Shown here piece by piece: positions 27,998 to 36,847 of a DNA stretch of 64,000 nucleotides. The stretch spans positions 448,029 to 512,028 of the forward strand of contig NZ_BMRA01000004.1 of the NCBI RefSeq assembly GCF_014648395.1. Reading direction: 5' to 3'. A model generated the notes under the pieces. The model worked only from the letters and a program-made list of their open reading frames with translations. It had not been told where the DNA came from and made no database searches. The translations under genes were made by a program, and so were the position numbers. The DNA comes from Micromonospora fulviviridis. GTDB lineage: Bacteria; Actinomycetota; Actinomycetes; Mycobacteriales; Micromonosporaceae. Each line of letters starts with the position of its first letter. Position 1 is the first letter of the stretch.

Positions 27998-28597
27998 TCA
28001 GGCGGCGTCGAGCGGCCCGGTCAGGTAGCGCTGGATCGTGGGGCCGATCGTGGCGGCCAGCGTGTCCGGGGACGCGGAGGCGACCGGTTCGAGGCGGATC
28101 ACGTACCGCATCATGGCCAGGCCGGCGATCTGGGTGGCCACCAGCGCGCCCCGCAGCGGCACCTCGGCCGGGTCGAGGTCGAGCTGCTCGACGACCCGCC
28201 GCAGCACCTGGGTGACCAGGAACTCCCGCAGCAGGCGGGCGGTCCACTGGTTGCTCATCGCCGAGCGGAGCAGGGCCACCGCGGCGGTCCCGACCGGGGA
28301 GTCCCAGACGGCCAGGAAGGTGCGGACCAGCCGCTCGCCGACCTCGTCCCGGCCACCGGCCAGCACCCGCGGCACCAGCTCGGCCGGATCGACGGGAATC
28401 GCCACGGTGGCCCGGAACAGGTCCTCCTTGGTGCCGAAGTAGTGGTGCACCAGCGCCGGGTCCACCCCGGCGGCGGTGGCGATCGCCCGGATCGAGGCGG
28501 CGTCGAAACCACGGTCGGCGAACGCCGCCCGGGCCGCCGTGAGGATGGCCTCCCGGGTGTCCGGATTGCCGGGCCGCCGGCCGGTGCGCCGCGCCAT
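27998..28597 (-). CDS. TetR family repressor of the ABC-2 operon
   Basis: 199 residues. N-terminal helix-turn-helix: AILTAARAAFADRGFDAASI, AGVDPALVHHYFGTKEDLF. The C-terminal domain has the TetR_C-type helices SPVGTAAVALLRSAMSNQW and RYVIRLEPVASASPD. ATG 28597 shares a base with the permease stop (TGATG), so it is the third gene of a TetR-controlled ABC operon. The 32-bp dyad upstream of the operon (30090-30121) is its probable operator. The ligand is unknown. Confidence 0.88.
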   Translation of the reverse strand: MARRTGRRPGNPDTREAILTAARAAFADRGFDAASIRAIATAAGVDPALVHHYFGTKEDLFRATVAIPVDPAELVPRVLAGGRDEVGERLVRTFLAVWDSPVGTAAVALLRSAMSNQWTARLLREFLVTQVLRRVVEQLDLDPAEVPLRGALVATQIAGLAMMRYVIRLEPVASASPDTLAATIGPTIQRYLTGPLDAA

Positions 28598-29352
28598 CAC
28601 CCGCTGCGCCGCCGCAGCGTCGCGGCGGCCAGCACCAGGGCCGCCACCGTCGCCCCGGCGACGATCGCCACGTCCCGCCACATCGTCCCGGTGGAGTCGG
28701 CGTGCGCGCCCACCTCCTGGAGCGCCTCGACGGCGTACGACAGGGGCAGCACGTCGCTGATCGCCTGGAGCCAGCCGGCCATCTCGCCGCGCGGCACGAA
28801 GAGCCCGCAGAGCAGCAGTTGCGGCAGGGCCACCACCGGCAGGAACTGCACGGCCTGGAACTCGGTGCGGGCGAACGCCGAGCAGAGCAGGCCGAGCGCC
28901 ACCGCCAGCACCGCGTTGAGGCCGGCGATCATCACCACCAGCCACTGGCTGCCGGCCGTGTCCAACCCGAACACCTGGTAGGCCACCAGCGAGGCGAGTG
29001 TCGACTGGAGCACCCCGGCCAGCCCGAACGCGATGCCGTAGCCGAAGAGCAGGTCGATCTTGCCGAGCGGGGTGGTGAGCAGCCGCTCCAGGGTGCCGGT
29101 GGTGCGCTCGCGCAGCATGGCGATGCTGGTCACCAGGAACATGATGATGAACGGGAAGAAGCCCAGCATGATCAGTGCGACCCGGTCGAAGACGCTCGGC
29201 CGGCCGGGCACGGTGGGCTGGTCGACGTACATGAAGTAGACCAGCGTGAGCAGAACGGTGGGCACGACCACCAGCATCGCCACGGTGCGCCGGTCGTGCC
29301 GGAGCTGGCGCAGGATCCGCCCGGTGGTGGCGGCGAGGATGCGGAAATTCAC
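28597..29352 (-). CDS. ABC-2 type transporter permease
   Basis: 251 residues, six membrane helices. An N-terminal helix (VAMLVVVPTVLLTLVYFMY) and a large extracytoplasmic loop precede the ABC-2 core: LRERTTGTLERLLTTPL, FGYGIAFGLAG, the FQAVQFLPVVALPQLLLCG segment and LPLSYAVEAL. These are the motifs of drug/antibiotic or polymer ABC-2 exporters such as the DrrB type. GTG 29352 overlaps the ATPase stop by 4 bases. It works with the ATPase encoded upstream. Confidence 0.92.
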   Translation of the reverse strand: MNFRILAATTGRILRQLRHDRRTVAMLVVVPTVLLTLVYFMYVDQPTVPGRPSVFDRVALIMLGFFPFIIMFLVTSIAMLRERTTGTLERLLTTPLGKIDLLFGYGIAFGLAGVLQSTLASLVAYQVFGLDTAGSQWLVVMIAGLNAVLAVALGLLCSAFARTEFQAVQFLPVVALPQLLLCGLFVPRGEMAGWLQAISDVLPLSYAVEALQEVGAHADSTGTMWRDVAIVAGATVAALVLAAATLRRRSG

Positions 29353-30074
29353 TTGTCGGCCTCCTGCTCGCTCGCCCTGATCAGCCGGAGGAACGCCTCC
29401 TCCAGGTCGTCCACGCCGGTGGTGGCGCGGACCGCGTCCGGGGTGTCGTCGGCGATGAGCCGGCCGTCCCGGATGAGCAGCAGCCGGTCGCAGCGGGCCG
29501 CCTCGTCCATCACGTGGCTGGAGACCAGCAGGGTGGTGCCGGCGGCGGCCATGGCGTGGAACCGGTCCCACAGGTCGGCGCGGAGCACCGGGTCCTGGCC
29601 GACCGTCGGCTCGTCGAGGATGACCAGTTCCGGGTCGCCGACCAGCGCGCAGGCCAGCGAGGCACGGCTGCGCTGCCCGCCGGAGAGGGTGCCGACCAGT
29701 TGGTCGGCGGCCCGCGCCAGCCCGACGTCGGCGACCGCCCGGTCGGCCTCGGCCCGACCCCGCCCGTGGAGCACCGCGAAGTAGCGCGCGTTCTCCCGGA
29801 CCGTGAGGTCGGCGTAGACGCTGGGCGCCTGGGTCAGGTAGCCGACGCGCCGGCGCAGCTCCGCCGCCCCGGCGGGCCGGCCCAGCACCGTGACGGTGCC
29901 CGAGCCGACCGTCTGCACCCCGACGATCGCCCGCATCAGGGTCGTCTTGCCGCTGCCGCTCGGCCCGAGCAGCCCGGTGACCGTGCCGCGGGGCACCGCG
30001 CAGGAGATGCCCTGGAGCACCCGCTGCCGGCCCCGGTCGACCACCAGGTCACGGACCGACACCGCGTCGTCCAT
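29349..30074 (-). CDS. ABC-2 transporter ATP-binding protein
   Basis: 241 residues, DrrA/CcmA-type ATPase. Walker A GPSGSGKTT, Q-loop YLTQAPSVY, signature LSGGQRSRASLACAL, Walker B LVILDEPTVGQDP and the switch His in LLVSSHVMDE are all intact. The C-terminus is short, with no extra domain. ATG 30074 has GGGAGG upstream. First gene of the ABC-permease-TetR operon, behind the dyad at 30090-30121. Confidence 0.93.
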   Translation of the reverse strand: MDDAVSVRDLVVDRGRQRVLQGISCAVPRGTVTGLLGPSGSGKTTLMRAIVGVQTVGSGTVTVLGRPAGAAELRRRVGYLTQAPSVYADLTVRENARYFAVLHGRGRAEADRAVADVGLARAADQLVGTLSGGQRSRASLACALVGDPELVILDEPTVGQDPVLRADLWDRFHAMAAAGTTLLVSSHVMDEAARCDRLLLIRDGRLIADDTPDAVRATTGVDDLEEAFLRLIRASEQEADK

Positions 30075-30089
30075 GCCCGCCTCCCGAAA

Positions 30090-30121
30090 CTCATCAAGTG
30101 TTGAACTCAACGCTAGATGAG
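30090..30121 (-). promoter_or_regulatory. 32-bp dyad, probable TetR operator
   Basis: CTCATC-N4-GTTGA-AC-TCAAC-N4-GATGAG: both outer 6-bp arms and inner 5-bp arms are perfect about a central AC. It lies 16 bases upstream of the ATPase ATG, where it would cover the operon promoter. It also lies 21 bases from the MerR promoter on the other strand. Confidence 0.65.
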
Positions 30122-30141
30122 TTGTGTGCCCGCGCACAAGG

Positions 30142-30172
30142 TTGACTTCGAGTGCCCTCGAACTGGAAGCCT
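30142..30172 (+). promoter_or_regulatory. MerR-type promoter with 19-base spacer
   Basis: TTGACT (30142-30147) and AAGCCT (30167-30172) are 19 bases apart, the lengthened spacer of MerR-activated promoters. The perfect dyad TTCGAG-TGCC-CTCGAA (30147-30162) lies in the spacer. Transcription would start at about 30179, at the GTG start itself. Confidence 0.65.
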
Positions 30173-30178
30173 TGGTGC

Positions 30179-30568
30179 GTGGACATCAGCACGCAGGAGA
30201 TGAGCCTCACCGTCGGTGAGGCGGCGGAACGGGTCGGCCTGACCACCTACACACTTCGCTGGTACGAGCAGGAGGGGCTGGTCGCCCCGGTCGGCCGGGA
30301 CTCCGGCGGCCGCCGGCGCTACACCGAGTCCGACGTCAACTGGCTGTTCCTGCTCACCCGGCTGCGCCGCACCGGCATGCCGGTCCGGGACATGCGGCGC
30401 TACGCCGAACTGGCCCGGCAGGGGGACCGCACGCTCGGCGCCCGGCGGGCGCTGTTCGAGGAGCACCGGAGCCGGGTGCTGGCCCGGATGGCCGAGCTGG
30501 AGGAGGACCTCAAGGTCCTCGACCACAAGATCGACGCGTACCGGCGGGCCGAGGAGGAGCTGGCATGA
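30179..30568 (+). CDS. MerR family transcription regulator
   Basis: 129 residues. The winged helix is [25 protein letters not shown] and the wing [12 protein letters not shown]; the C-terminal half is a dimerisation coiled coil ([20 protein letters not shown]). No cysteine cluster follows, so it is not a metal sensor of the classical kind; such short MerR proteins commonly control an adjacent aldo-keto reductase. GTG 30179 coincides with the predicted transcript start; ATG 30200 is the next candidate but lies against GCAGGAG with no spacing. Coupled (ATGA) to the reductase. Confidence 0.85.
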   Translation: MDISTQEMSLTVGEAAERVGLTTYTLRWYEQEGLVAPVGRDSGGRRRYTESDVNWLFLLTRLRRTGMPVRDMRRYAELARQGDRTLGARRALFEEHRSRVLARMAELEEDLKVLDHKIDAYRRAEEELA

Positions 30569-31569
30569 TCAAGCGACGCGTGGGGGCGACCGGCCCGGAG
30601 GTCTCGGCGATCGGGCTGGGCTGCATGGGCATGAGCTTCGCCTACGGCGGCGCCGACGACGCCGAGTCGACGCGGACCCTGCACCGGGCCCTCGACCTCG
30701 GGGTCAACCACCTCGACACCGCCGACATGTACGGCTTCGGGGCGAACGAGCGGCTGCTCGGCCCGGTGGTCCGGGCCCGCCGGGACGAGGTCTTCCTGGC
30801 CACCAAGTTCGGCAACCGGACCAGCGGCGACAGCTTCGGCGGCACCGGCAGCCCGGGCGCCTTCGTGGACAGCAGCGCCGCCTGGGCCAGGCAGGCCTGT
30901 GACGCCTCGCTGGACCGGCTCGGCATCGACACCATCGACCTGTACTACCTGCACCGGCGCGACCCGCGGACCCCGATCGAGGAGACCGTCGGCGCGCTGG
31001 CCGAGCTCGTCCAGGCCGGCAAGGTGCGGCTCATCGGCCTCTCCGAGGTCAGCCCGGCGACCCTGCGGGCGGCCCACGCGGTGCACCCCGTCTCGGCGGT
31101 CCAGATGGAGTACTCCCTGTTCACGCGGGACGTCGAGGACGAGATGCTGGCCACCTGCCGGGAGCTGGGAGTGTCCCTCGTGGCGTACTCGCCGGTCGGC
31201 CGCGGGCTGCTCACCGGGGCGATCACCAGCCGCGAGCAGCTCGCCGACGACGACTGGCGGCGGACCGTGCCGCGCTTCGCCGACGGCAACCTCGACGCCA
31301 ACGTGCGGCTGGCCGAGGCGGTCCGTGAGGTGGCCGCCGAGATCGGCTGCACACCGGCCCAGGCCGCGCTGGCCTGGCTGCTCGCCCAGGGCGAGGACAT
31401 CCTGCCGATCCCCGGCACCAAGCGGGTCCGCTACCTGGAGGAGAACGCGGCCGCGGCCGACCTCAGGCTCACTCCGGAGCAGCAGGACCGGCTGCGCGGA
31501 GCGGTGCCCGCCGGCGCGGTCGCCGGGGAAAGGTATACCCCGGCAGGAATGCGAACGGTCGGTCACTAG
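30565..31569 (+). CDS. Aldo/keto reductase
   Basis: 334 residues, NADPH-dependent (beta/alpha)8 barrel of the AKR13/YakC-like type. The tetrad is D51 and Y56 in DTADMYG, K81 in ATKFGN and H130 in LYYLHRRDP. The C-terminus [18 protein letters not shown] provides the cofactor phosphate site. It reduces aldehydes or ketones; the substrate is unknown. ATG 30565 overlaps the MerR stop, so the pair forms one autoregulated operon. Confidence 0.92.
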   Translation: MIKRRVGATGPEVSAIGLGCMGMSFAYGGADDAESTRTLHRALDLGVNHLDTADMYGFGANERLLGPVVRARRDEVFLATKFGNRTSGDSFGGTGSPGAFVDSSAAWARQACDASLDRLGIDTIDLYYLHRRDPRTPIEETVGALAELVQAGKVRLIGLSEVSPATLRAAHAVHPVSAVQMEYSLFTRDVEDEMLATCRELGVSLVAYSPVGRGLLTGAITSREQLADDDWRRTVPRFADGNLDANVRLAEAVREVAAEIGCTPAQAALAWLLAQGEDILPIPGTKRVRYLEENAAAADLRLTPEQQDRLRGAVPAGAVAGERYTPAGMRTVGH

Positions 31570-31640
31570 TTCCTCGCATCGGACACGGCGTCCGGCATCG
31601 GTCATTGCGCCGAAGATCGGACGTCCGGCACCATGGCGCG

Positions 31641-33074
31641 GTGGTTCCCGCTCCGTTGCCCGAGACCGGCGGCGGCTCCAGGTCGCTGCGCGGCGACAGA
31701 CGCGCCGAGCTGGAGTTGCCGGGATTCCTCGACGACTGGGCCGCCCGCCTCCGGCAGGCCGCCGACCGTCCCGTCGTGGGGATCATGCTGCGTGGCAGCC
31801 ATGCCCGGCGGGCCGCCACCGAGCACAGCGACGTCGACGTGGACGTGCTGCTCGCCGCCGACGACGAGCGGCCCGGCGGCACCGGCGAGCGGCCCGCCGC
31901 CCCGGGAACCGGGGCGGCGGGTCCGGCCCGCCCCGACACCCCGTACGCGGCCCGCCGGGCGTACCTGGCGGAGTTCGACGGCCGGCTGGTGCACGTCTCG
32001 GTGGCCTCCCGCGACGTCCGCTCCTGGGTGCACCGGCTCGGCCAGCCCGCCGACTGGGCGTTCGGGCTGCCGGTCACCGCGCCGGCCCGGCTGCTCTGGG
32101 CGGCGCCGGAGTGGCGGCGCCGGATCGACCTGCCGGTGCTCTGCCAGCCCGCCGACGAGCCCCGCCTCGAGGAGCTGATCGCCACCCTGGGCAAGGTGGC
32201 CGGCGCCCGATGGGCCGGCGACCCGGTGGGGGTCCGGCTCGCCGCCGCCGACCTGGCCCGGCTCTGTCCGTCGGTGCTGCGGCTGGCCAACCCGTCCGTC
32301 CGGGTGGTGTCCCGCCGGGCCGCCCTGGCCGCCGCGCTGGACCTGCCGGTCGCCCCGCCCGGCTACCGCGAGGACATGCTGCGCTGCCTCGGCCTGCGCC
32401 CCGGCGACACCGCCGAGGTGGCCGCCGCGGCCGGCCGGCTGGTGACCGGGATCGTCCCGCTCGTCCGCCCGTACGCCGGGGAGATCGCCGCGGTCGGCGG
32501 CGCGGACCTGGCCGAGGCCCTGGTGGACGGCCGGCTGGACCGCTACCTCGGCCAACTGACCCGCGCCCTGGACCACCGCGCGTCCGCCCCCCGGGACACG
32601 TCGGCGGTGCCGGTGCCCCGTGCGGGAGAATGGTCAACCGTGCCCGCCTCTGACGCGCCGGTGACCGGCGTTCCCACCAGCTCCGGCGGCGCCGCGGCCC
32701 CCGGCCCGGCCCGCCCCTCCCGGCTCGACCCGGCCATCGCGGCCCGGCTGCGCCGCACCCCCGACGGCCTGGTGGCCGCCGTGGTCCGCGCGCACGACTC
32801 GGGCGAGGTGCTGATGGTCGCCTGGATGGACGACGAGGCGCTGCACCGCACCCTCACCACCGGCCGGGCCACCTACTGGTCGCGCAGCCGCCAGGAGTAC
32901 TGGGTCAAGGGCGCCACCTCCGGCCACCACCAGTACGTCCGTTCGGTCGCCCTGGACTGCGACGGCGACGCGCTGCTGGTCAGCGTCGACCAGGTCGGCG
33001 CGGCCTGCCACACCGGGCACCGCACCTGCTTCTTCACCGAGCTGCCGGTCAGCTCCCCGGAGGCCACCTCATGA
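31641..33074 (+). CDS. In-frame fusion: nucleotidyltransferase-like domain plus HisI
   Basis: 477 residues with no stop codon between the two parts. Residues 1-333 contain a polymerase-beta-type nucleotidyltransferase core: [20 protein letters not shown], with G52-S53 and the metal Asp pair D64/D66, followed by a helical domain. Residues 334-370 are a Pro/Ala/Ser linker, and about 370-477 are the HisI cyclohydrolase. The start is uncertain: GTG 31641 is the last one that keeps the whole N-terminal domain; TTG 31605 is also in frame, and neither has a clear ribosome binding site. Either a true bifunctional protein is made, or the upstream gene lost its stop and HisI is also made from its own internal start at 32640. 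The substrate of the transferase domain is unknown. Confidence 0.6.
   Translation: MVPAPLPETGGGSRSLRGDRRAELELPGFLDDWAARLRQAADRPVVGIMLRGSHARRAATEHSDVDVDVLLAADDERPGGTGERPAAPGTGAAGPARPDTPYAARRAYLAEFDGRLVHVSVASRDVRSWVHRLGQPADWAFGLPVTAPARLLWAAPEWRRRIDLPVLCQPADEPRLEELIATLGKVAGARWAGDPVGVRLAAADLARLCPSVLRLANPSVRVVSRRAALAAALDLPVAPPGYREDMLRCLGLRPGDTAEVAAAAGRLVTGIVPLVRPYAGEIAAVGGADLAEALVDGRLDRYLGQLTRALDHRASAPRDTSAVPVPRAGEWSTVPASDAPVTGVPTSSGGAAAPGPARPSRLDPAIAARLRRTPDGLVAAVVRAHDSGEVLMVAWMDDEALHRTLTTGRATYWSRSRQEYWVKGATSGHHQYVRSVALDCDGDALLVSVDQVGAACHTGHRTCFFTELPVSSPEATS
32640..33074 (+). CDS. hisI: Phosphoribosyl-AMP cyclohydrolase (internal-start product)
   Basis: 144 residues from GTG 32640. It opens the adenine ring of PR-AMP, the third histidine step. 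HisI motifs: [25 protein letters not shown], the Mg2+ site DCDGD and the zinc site [13 protein letters not shown]. No PR-ATP pyrophosphohydrolase (HisE) domain follows. A GAGAAT box and a GGGAG sit 8-15 bases before GTG 32640, compatible with a separate leaderless or led start within the longer frame. The stop overlaps trpE (ATGA), linking the his and trp pathways. Confidence 0.88.
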   Translation: MPASDAPVTGVPTSSGGAAAPGPARPSRLDPAIAARLRRTPDGLVAAVVRAHDSGEVLMVAWMDDEALHRTLTTGRATYWSRSRQEYWVKGATSGHHQYVRSVALDCDGDALLVSVDQVGAACHTGHRTCFFTELPVSSPEATS

Positions 33075-34624
33075 CCGACGGCACGGTCAGCCCGGACCAG
33101 GGCACCTTCGCCGGCCTGGCGGCCCGCTGGCGGGTCGTGCCGGTCACCCGCCGGCTGCTCGCCGACGCGGAGACCCCGGTGGGCGTCTACCGCAAGCTCG
33201 CCGGAGGCCCCGGCACGTTCCTGCTGGAATCCGCCGAGCAGGGCGTCGGCTCGGCCGGGATGGCCTGGTCCCGCTACTCCTTCATCGGGGTGCGCAGCAG
33301 CGCCACGCTCACCGAGCGGGACGGCGCGGCGGTCTGGGCCGGCGAGCCGCCCGCCGGGGTGCCGACCGCCGGCGACCCGGTGACCGCGCTCCGGGAGACC
33401 GTCGCCGCGCTGGCCGGCCCGGCCTGGGACCCGGCCAGCGGCATGCCGCCGCTCACCGGCGGCATGGTCGGCTACCTCGGCTACGACCTGGTCCGCCGCT
33501 TCGAGCGGCTGCCCGAGCTGACCGAGGACGAGCTCGACGTGCCCGAGCTGGGCATGATGCTCGCCACCGACCTCGTGGTCCTCGACCACTACGACGGTTC
33601 GGCGATCCTGGTCGCCAACGCGGTGCTGCCCCCGCTCGACGCCCCCGACCGGGAGTCGCTGGTCGCGGCCGCGTACCACCACGCGGTGGGTCGGCTGGAC
33701 GCGATGACCACCGCGCTGTCCCGACCGATTCCGCCCATGATCTCGACGGTCGCCCGGCCCGGCGTGGGCGAGGTGCTCAGCCGGACGCCGGAGGGCGGCT
33801 ACCCGAAGGCCGTGGAGGCGGCCAAGGAGGCGATCCGGGCCGGCGAGTGCTTCCAGATCGTGCTCAGCCAGCGCTTCGAGCGCCCCACGCACGCCGACCC
33901 GCTCGACGTCTACCGGGTGCTGCGCACCACCAACCCCAGCCCGTACATGTACCTGCTGCGCTTCGACGGCTTCGACATCGTCGGCTCCTCGCCCGAGGCG
34001 CACCTCAAGGTGAGCACCACGGCGGACGGGCGGCGCCGCGCGCTGCTGCACCCGATCGCCGGCACCCGGCCGCGCGGCGGCTCCCCGGCGGCGGACGCCC
34101 GGCTCGCCGCCGAACTGCTCGCCGACCCGAAGGAGCGCGCCGAGCACGTCATGCTGGTCGACCTGGGCCGCAACGACCTGGGCCGGGTCTGCCGGCCGGG
34201 CACGGTGGAGGTGCCGGAGTTCGCCACCATCGAGCGGTACAGCCACGTCATGCACATCGTCTCCACGGTCGTCGGCGAGCTGCGGGCGGACCGCACCGCC
34301 TTCGACGCGCTGGCCGCGACCTTCCCGGCCGGCACCCTCTCCGGCGCGCCGAAGGTGCGGGCCATGGAGATCATCGAGGAGCTGGAGCCGGTCCGGCGCG
34401 GCCTCTACGGCGGCACCGTCGGCTACTTCGGCTTCGGCGGCGACCTGGACATGGCGATCGCCATCCGCACCGCGCTGATCCGCGAGGGCCGGGCCTACGT
34501 GCAGGCCGGGGCCGGGGTGGTGGCCGATTCCGATCCCGCCGCCGAGGACCAGGAGACCCGGAACAAGGCCGCCGCGGTGCTCGCCGCCATCGCCGCCGCC
34601 GAGACGCTGCGGCCGGCCCGATGA
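33071..34624 (+). CDS. trpE: Anthranilate synthase component I
   Basis: 517 residues. It converts chorismate and ammonia to anthranilate. The N-terminal regulatory domain keeps the tryptophan-binding LLES motif (FLLESAEQG); the chorismate-binding domain shows [43 protein letters not shown] and [10 protein letters not shown]. No glutaminase (TrpG) is fused or adjacent, so it must be encoded elsewhere. ATG 33071 overlaps the hisI stop and its own stop overlaps the next gene. Confidence 0.96.
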   Translation: MTDGTVSPDQGTFAGLAARWRVVPVTRRLLADAETPVGVYRKLAGGPGTFLLESAEQGVGSAGMAWSRYSFIGVRSSATLTERDGAAVWAGEPPAGVPTAGDPVTALRETVAALAGPAWDPASGMPPLTGGMVGYLGYDLVRRFERLPELTEDELDVPELGMMLATDLVVLDHYDGSAILVANAVLPPLDAPDRESLVAAAYHHAVGRLDAMTTALSRPIPPMISTVARPGVGEVLSRTPEGGYPKAVEAAKEAIRAGECFQIVLSQRFERPTHADPLDVYRVLRTTNPSPYMYLLRFDGFDIVGSSPEAHLKVSTTADGRRRALLHPIAGTRPRGGSPAADARLAAELLADPKERAEHVMLVDLGRNDLGRVCRPGTVEVPEFATIERYSHVMHIVSTVVGELRADRTAFDALAATFPAGTLSGAPKVRAMEIIEELEPVRRGLYGGTVGYFGFGGDLDMAIAIRTALIREGRAYVQAGAGVVADSDPAAEDQETRNKAAAVLAAIAAAETLRPAR

Positions 34625-35175
34625 GCGCGTCGACCGGCGCGCCCGCCGCCCGGGGCCGGCGCGAGCTGACGTACGCCGTGCTGCTCTGCCTGGCCGGCGC
34701 GGGCCTGGCGTTCTGGGCTGTGACCCGGACCTGGTCGGTCGAGCTGACCGCCCGCGGCTCGCTGCCGCCCACCCGGCACGCCCGCACCGGCGCGGACCTG
34801 CTGCCCTGGGTGTCGGCGCTGGCCCTGGTCGGGCTGGCCGGCGGCGGCGCGGTGCTGGCCACCCGGGGGCGGGTGCGGCGGCTGCTGGGCGGCCTGCTGA
34901 CCCTGCTCGGGCTGGGCGTGGCGGCCGGCGGCGCCTACGGCCTGACCGAGGCCGGCGTGAGCCGGCAGTGGCCGGCGCTGGTGCTGGCGGGTGGGCTGGT
35001 CCTGGCGGCCGGCGGACTGCTCACCGCGCTGCGCGGCGGTGGCTGGCCCGCGATGGGCGCCCGCTACGAGCGGCGGCCGGCGGAGCCCGGCGGCGCGGAC
35101 CGGCCGGCGGTCGAGCGCGGCACCCGGGACGCGTGGGAGGCGCTCGACCGGGGCGAGGACCCGACCGTGCGCTGA
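34621..35175 (+). CDS. Trp biosynthesis-associated membrane protein (TIGR02234 family)
   Basis: 184 residues with four hydrophobic helices (about 14-34, 59-78, 85-105 and 117-138). The extracytoplasmic TWSVELTARGSLP and the C-terminal DAWEALDRGEDPTVR are characteristic of the actinobacterial TIGR02234 family, always found among trp genes. Its role is unknown; transport or membrane tethering of the pathway has been suggested only by context. ATG 34621 overlaps the trpE stop (ATGA). Confidence 0.9.
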   Translation: MSASTGAPAARGRRELTYAVLLCLAGAGLAFWAVTRTWSVELTARGSLPPTRHARTGADLLPWVSALALVGLAGGGAVLATRGRVRRLLGGLLTLLGLGVAAGGAYGLTEAGVSRQWPALVLAGGLVLAAGGLLTALRGGGWPAMGARYERRPAEPGGADRPAVERGTRDAWEALDRGEDPTVR

Positions 35176-35227
35176 CCGCACCGGCTGGGCGCCGCGAGGG
35201 TCCGCGGTGGTCGCGGCGCTCCCTCGG

Positions 35228-35512
35228 TCAGCGCACCGGCTGGGCGTCGCGCGCGTCGCGGCGCTCCCGGACCGCGGCACCGGCCGCGGCGCGGGCCGCG
35301 GCCAGTTCGGCCACCAGGCGGTCCAGTTCGCGGCGCTGCGCGGCCCGGGCCCGGTCGGCGCAGACCGCCTCCCAGGCGTTGCCCCGGGCGGTGCGCGTCC
35401 GCCCGTCGCCGGCCATGGCTTCGAGGGTGTGCACGACGCCGACGGCTAGCGCCGCGACGTTCCGGGAGATGGTGGTGAATCCGAGAGTCTGGTTCGGACC
35501 GTTGGCGCTCAT
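35228..35512 (-). CDS. Small conserved hypothetical protein
   Basis: 94 residues, opposite in direction to the trp genes on both sides. It starts SANGPNQTLGFTTISRNVAALAVGVVHTLEAM (a short Ala/Val helix) and continues as an amphipathic Arg/Ala-rich coiled coil (RELDRLVAELAAARAAAG). No family recognised. ATG 35512 is chosen; an in-frame GTG two codons upstream is equally placed. High third-position GC supports coding, but the small size keeps confidence moderate. Confidence 0.55.
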   Translation of the reverse strand: MSANGPNQTLGFTTISRNVAALAVGVVHTLEAMAGDGRTRTARGNAWEAVCADRARAAQRRELDRLVAELAAARAAAGAAVRERRDARDAQPVR

Positions 35513-35518
35513 GGTCAC

Positions 35519-35878
35519 CCCGCACGAGATCGTTGGCGACGGTAGGCAGCCGCCTCATCGAGTCTGCCCGAGGAAGATGCTGCCGGGCTCGCGTTTCGCC
35601 CCCGTGAAACGCAGGTCAACTCTGCGGCACCCGGCCCGACCTGGGCAGGGCCGTTCGGCCTTGAGCTTGCTCACAGCATCGACGGTCGTCACGGTCGTGC
35701 GGCAGGCGGGCCGCCATGGTGAGATGGGTCATGGGCGGCGGTCGATGTGGCGGCCGGGGGCGCGGGACGCGCCCGGGTGACGCCGGTCGATGGGCGCGGT
35801 GGCGCTGCGTGACACCCCGTTCACCCGAAGTCGGTCATCATGCCACAGCCCATTTCGTGAGGAGCGCCATACCCCCGG
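35519..35878. other. Gene-poor stretch upstream of trpC
   Basis: About 360 bases without a supportable gene. Base composition is less GC-biased between 35560 and 35700. One short frame (35723-35779, 18 codons) has a single Trp codon and no following terminator-like hairpin, so a trp leader peptide is not supported. The stretch probably carries the promoter of the small minus-strand gene and upstream sequence of trpC. Confidence 0.5.
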
Positions 35879-35908
35879 CACCTGGCGCCAGGTGGCGCCC
35901 CCTAGCAT
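35879..35908 (+). promoter_or_regulatory. trpC promoter with a perfect 16-bp palindrome
   Basis: CACCTGGCGCCAGGTG (35879-35894) is a perfect palindrome covering the -35 region of a TAGCAT -10 box (35903-35908). Transcription would begin near 35915. A dimeric repressor or activator of trpCBA is implied. Confidence 0.6.
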
Positions 35909-35941
35909 CGGCCCATGACACCCGGAGAGGGGAGTCCGTTG

Positions 35942-36805
35942 GTGACTGCTGAGCATGCGCACGCGGAGGGGGACGAGGCCGGATCGGCGGCGTCCGCAAG
36001 CGTGCTCGACGAGATCCTGGCCGGCGTGCGCGAGGACGTGGCCCGGCGACAGGAGCAGGTTCCGCTGGAGCGGATCCGCGAGCTGGCCGCCGCCGCGCCG
36101 CCGCCGCTGGACGCGTACGCGGCGCTGCGCCGGCCCGGCGTGGCCGTGATCGCCGAGGTGAAGCGCTCGTCGCCGTCCAAGGGGCGGCTGGCCGAGATCG
36201 CCGACCCGGCCGACCTGGCCAGCGACTACGCGGCCGGCGGCGCCCGGGCGATCAGCGTGCTCACCGAGGGCCGCTGGTTCGGCGGGTCGCTGGACGACCT
36301 GGCCGCGGTCCGCGCCGCCGTGAACGTGCCGGTGCTGCGCAAGGACTTCGTGGTCTCCAGCTACCAGGTGCACGAGGCCCGCGCGCACGGTGCCGACCTG
36401 GTGCTGCTGATCGTCGCCGCGCTGGAGCAGAACGTCCTGGTCGGGCTGCTGGAGCGCATCGAGTCCCTGGGCATGTGCGCGCTCGTCGAGGTGCACACCG
36501 AGGAGGAGGCCGACCGGGCCATGGAGGCCGGCGCGCAGGTGATCGGCGTCAACGCCCGTGACCTGCGTACCCTGGAGGTCGACCGCTCGGTGTTCGAGCG
36601 GATCGCGCCCGGCCTGCCGAGCAACGTCGTCAAGATCGCCGAGTCCGGCGTGCGCGGCCCGCACGACCTGATCCGGTACGCCTCGGCCGGCGCCGACGCG
36701 GTCCTGGTCGGCGAGGGCCTGGTCACCCAGAAGAGCCCCCGCGAGGCGGTCGCCGAGCTGGTCAACGCCGGCAACCACCCGGCCACGCCCCGCCCGGTGC
36801 GCTGA
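35942..36805 (+). CDS. trpC: Indole-3-glycerol-phosphate synthase
   Basis: 287 residues, (beta/alpha)8 barrel. It closes and decarboxylates CdRP to indole-3-glycerol phosphate. Catalytic motifs: [12 protein letters not shown] (Glu and Lys), [25 protein letters not shown] and AESGVRG. GTG 35942 has a strong GGAG 7 bases upstream; ATG 35915 lies at the predicted transcription start and would be leaderless, adding 9 residues. First gene of a trpC-trpB-trpA transcript. Confidence 0.94.
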   Translation: MTAEHAHAEGDEAGSAASASVLDEILAGVREDVARRQEQVPLERIRELAAAAPPPLDAYAALRRPGVAVIAEVKRSSPSKGRLAEIADPADLASDYAAGGARAISVLTEGRWFGGSLDDLAAVRAAVNVPVLRKDFVVSSYQVHEARAHGADLVLLIVAALEQNVLVGLLERIESLGMCALVEVHTEEEADRAMEAGAQVIGVNARDLRTLEVDRSVFERIAPGLPSNVVKIAESGVRGPHDLIRYASAGADAVLVGEGLVTQKSPREAVAELVNAGNHPATPRPVR

Positions 36806-36847
36806 CGCCGCGCCGGCTCCCCGACAGGCAGCGAGAGGACTCCCGCG

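Noticed and set aside
35723..35779. Short frame upstream of trpC as a trp leader peptide
   Set aside because: It has only one Trp codon, no competing hairpins or terminator after it, and lies upstream of the likely transcription start near 35915.
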